Shown in pieces: positions 62,000-64,000 of a stretch of 64,000 nt of DNA. This stretch comes from Zerene cesonia. Its lineage: Eukaryota > Arthropoda > Insecta > Lepidoptera > Pieridae. Made by a program: the position numbers and the translations under genes. Under the pieces are notes generated by a model that saw only the letters and a list, made by a program, of their open reading frames with translations, was not told the origin of the DNA and made no database searches. Numbering within the stretch: position 1 is the first letter of the stretch; each line of letters begins with the position of its first letter. The stretch lies in NCBI RefSeq assembly GCF_012273895.1, contig NC_052106.1, positions 5,952,001-6,016,000 of the forward strand. Direction: 5' to 3'.

Positions 62000-63270
62000 G
62001 CAAATGTTTCAAGATTAATGAATGTTTGATTGGTATTGTATCTACTGTTTGATTGATAACTCTGATAGATGCTGCAATCATTGTTAATTCGTGTGTGCTC
62101 ATTTCTTTTATTATAAGAGCGAATTAAGTTTAAGCAAATACATAAAAATAGTCATTTTATTGGCTTAATATTACATATAAAACATTCGCGTAAAATTTAT
62201 TGTGTGTGGATTCTTTGTGTCATTTATAATTATCCTTTTTTATAAAAATTGCTTCCTCAACAACCTTAAACCTCTACGACTTTATAACATATAAATAAAA
62301 CGAAAACACAAATACAATGTTACATAATTCGACTGTTCCCAAATGTTAAACACTCACCAAAATCTTCAAATGTATTTACGCAAAATCCCAAAGAAATCAC
62401 GTAACATCTTGTACAATTCATCTTTGGAATGAATAGACAAATGTTTTTCTGCCGACCGTACGGTAAAAAAGTGACGGTATCAATTAACTGCGGCGCCGCA
62501 CATCGCCAGCGAGTTCTGTAAACTATTGATTCTGGTTTACAAGCCATTAACTGTTCTCCAAGGTTTATAAGTGTCTAAAAAACCCCAATTAGCTCGTTAT
62601 GGCGCGGGGTGTGCTTTCGCTATGTAAATAATGAACGCAATTTATACGGTGTAAAGCAAAGAGTTTTTTATATGATAAACCTTTTTGTTAGCGAGTACAT
62701 ACTGGCTGTTTGTGGTTAAATTTTTTTGAAAAAAAAAAGAGTTATAAAATGTTGTTTATCTGAGATTTAATATATTGTCTCTGATCTATACTTACCTTAG
62801 AATTCTGTGGCTAACGAATACCTATGTATGTAAAAGATAATCTCATGTGTAAATTCATGGAAGTTTAACAACTCTCGATTAATGTTCCTTCAACGCGGAC
62901 AGAACCGGCGTTGATTGCCAATTGGGTAAAACTTTATCTTATGGAATGTGCTAAATCTTTTTCTTTCCCCTTCTCGGTCTAATGTGTCGTATAAATTAAA
63001 TGGTCTTATAATATATCAAGCCATTCTTGTGTATAAGAAATAGTATTATATACCTATGATTCTGTTGATTTATAAGACCATCTTCACGTTTAAGTACGTA
63101 CATTTCAAATAATTTTTCTTTAATAACGCTCCAACTTTATCAGCACTTACATCACAAACACTTACGCGTCCTTAAAAAGTTCCTAATTTGACGCATCGTG
63201 TTTGTTTAATCTGAGCTTCGGTTATATTCTGCGAGCCTGTTATTCAAAGCTCGTATTGTTATCATTGACA
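62000..63270. other. Intergenic DNA
   Basis: No gene recognised. A GC-richer patch at about 62440-62530 has no recognised motif. Confidence 0.3.
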
Positions 63271-63276
63271 TTGCTG

Positions 63277-63307
63277 TGTGAGAACTTGATGCGGTTAATT
63301 TCCCACG
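63277..63307. promoter_or_regulatory. Su(H) paired site, 15-nt spacer
   Basis: TGTGAGAA (63277-63284) faces TTCCCACG (63300-63307) across 15 nt. Both halves match YGTGRGAA perfectly. The spacing is slightly shorter than the classical 16-17 nt but within reported tolerance. It is 700 bp from the right edge, so its target may lie outside the window. Confidence 0.65.
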
Positions 63308-63309
63308 CG

Positions 63310-64000
63310 TGCCAGACAAGATAAACAAAAACACCCACGACTTTCGGTCGTCTTAATGAAGCAATTATGGAACGATGTACAGTTATCAAGCTTCTTGGGT
63401 ATCATGACTGCCTGGTATGTGTGCAAAATCCCGTGCTTCTTTATTTGCGTTTTAATCATCAATCAACATTCTGCATCCTTAATAGAATGGACATAGCAAA
63501 AATTATTTGGACAAATTGCCTGAACACACTGAAAAATTGAAAATTATTACAATATTAAGATAAATTCAGGAAAGCATTGAAAAAAATTGTTTATTCCTCA
63601 AACAAAATTCGGACACCCAGTCATTATATACATATTTATTGTGATACTTGTGTGTGTATTTTTTTCCTGTCATCGAAATAAAAATTTCGAATGAAACGGC
63701 GCAATTTCGTCATCTGCAAATAATCTCTTTTTAAATTTTCAAGTATTCATGTGTGTTTTGTAATCTATAAAATGTTTATGACATAGAGATTTTATCAATT
63801 TAAATGATGTAACATTTTATTATTCTCCGAACAAGTTTACCACGGTACAGTGTTTATTATTTTATTTACGGAAATGTTAGGAAAAAATGTGTCTTTTACG
63901 ATATTCGCCTTACTAAGAGGCTGGTAACATTGCGCAATCTCTAGATACATATTTATTATAAAACGTTAACCAGATCATTTCTGTACATTAAATAATATGT
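63310..64000. other. AT-rich intergenic DNA at the window edge
   Basis: Nothing recognised. Confidence 0.3.

Overview
The window is AT-rich, intron- and repeat-laden animal DNA. Lepidopteran-type transposon debris (several SINE-like copies, RTE-type retroposon tails, Helitron-like ends, MITEs) points to a moth or more likely a butterfly. Species cannot be fixed from the sequence. Three runs of exactly 1000 N (10989-11988, 14884-15883, 24527-25526) are assembly gaps. Only two protein-coding genes can be supported, and both belong to one Notch-target locus, the insect Enhancer of split complex.

Left gene: a two-exon, minus-strand gene (17901-18499) encodes a 150-residue protein with an NxANE Neuralized-binding type motif. 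Its 3'UTR is packed with GY, Brd and K boxes (miR-7, miR-4/79 and miR-2 family seed sites). I call it a Bearded-family (E(spl)m-alpha-like) gene. Right gene: a single-exon, plus-strand gene (53254-53970) encodes a HES-type bHLH-Orange repressor ending in WRPW, closest to E(spl)m-beta. The two are divergent and about 35 kb apart. This fits the ancestral insect E(spl) 'ur-complex' of one bHLH and one Bearded-type gene.

The long interval, and the 10 kb downstream of the bHLH gene, is not empty. Against the AT-rich background lie short GC/CpG-rich islands, most carrying one or more perfect Su(H) sites (CGTGGGAA or its complement, 12 found by eye). Some form Su(H) paired sites (SPS): 51353-51385 (17-nt spacer), 22450-22482 (17-nt spacer, one half weak, flanked by proneural E-boxes) and 63277-63307 (15-nt spacer). 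These look like Notch-responsive enhancers. The SPS at the right edge hints at more E(spl) genes beyond the window.

Region layout: 1-10988 intergenic with a 560-bp MITE and a SINE; gap; 12.0-14.9 kb retroposon tails; gap; 15.9-16.9 kb simple repeats; 16.9-18.8 kb m-alpha-like gene; 19-24.5 kb upstream region with SPS+E-box module and Helitron-like elements; gap; 25.5-51 kb mainly AT-rich intergenic DNA with SINEs, MITEs, hairpins and isolated Su(H) islands; 51-54.4 kb m-beta enhancers, promoter, gene and 3'UTR; 54.4-64 kb downstream DNA with a remarkable 74-bp-arm palindrome containing a tRNA T-arm (56268-56419) and three more Su(H) islands.

How the parts work together (inference from Drosophila biology): Notch signalling through Su(H), together with proneural bHLH proteins at E-boxes, would switch on both genes. 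The bHLH repressor would shut down proneural genes. The Bearded-type protein would dampen Neuralized-driven Delta signalling. MicroRNA sites in both 3'UTRs would limit output.
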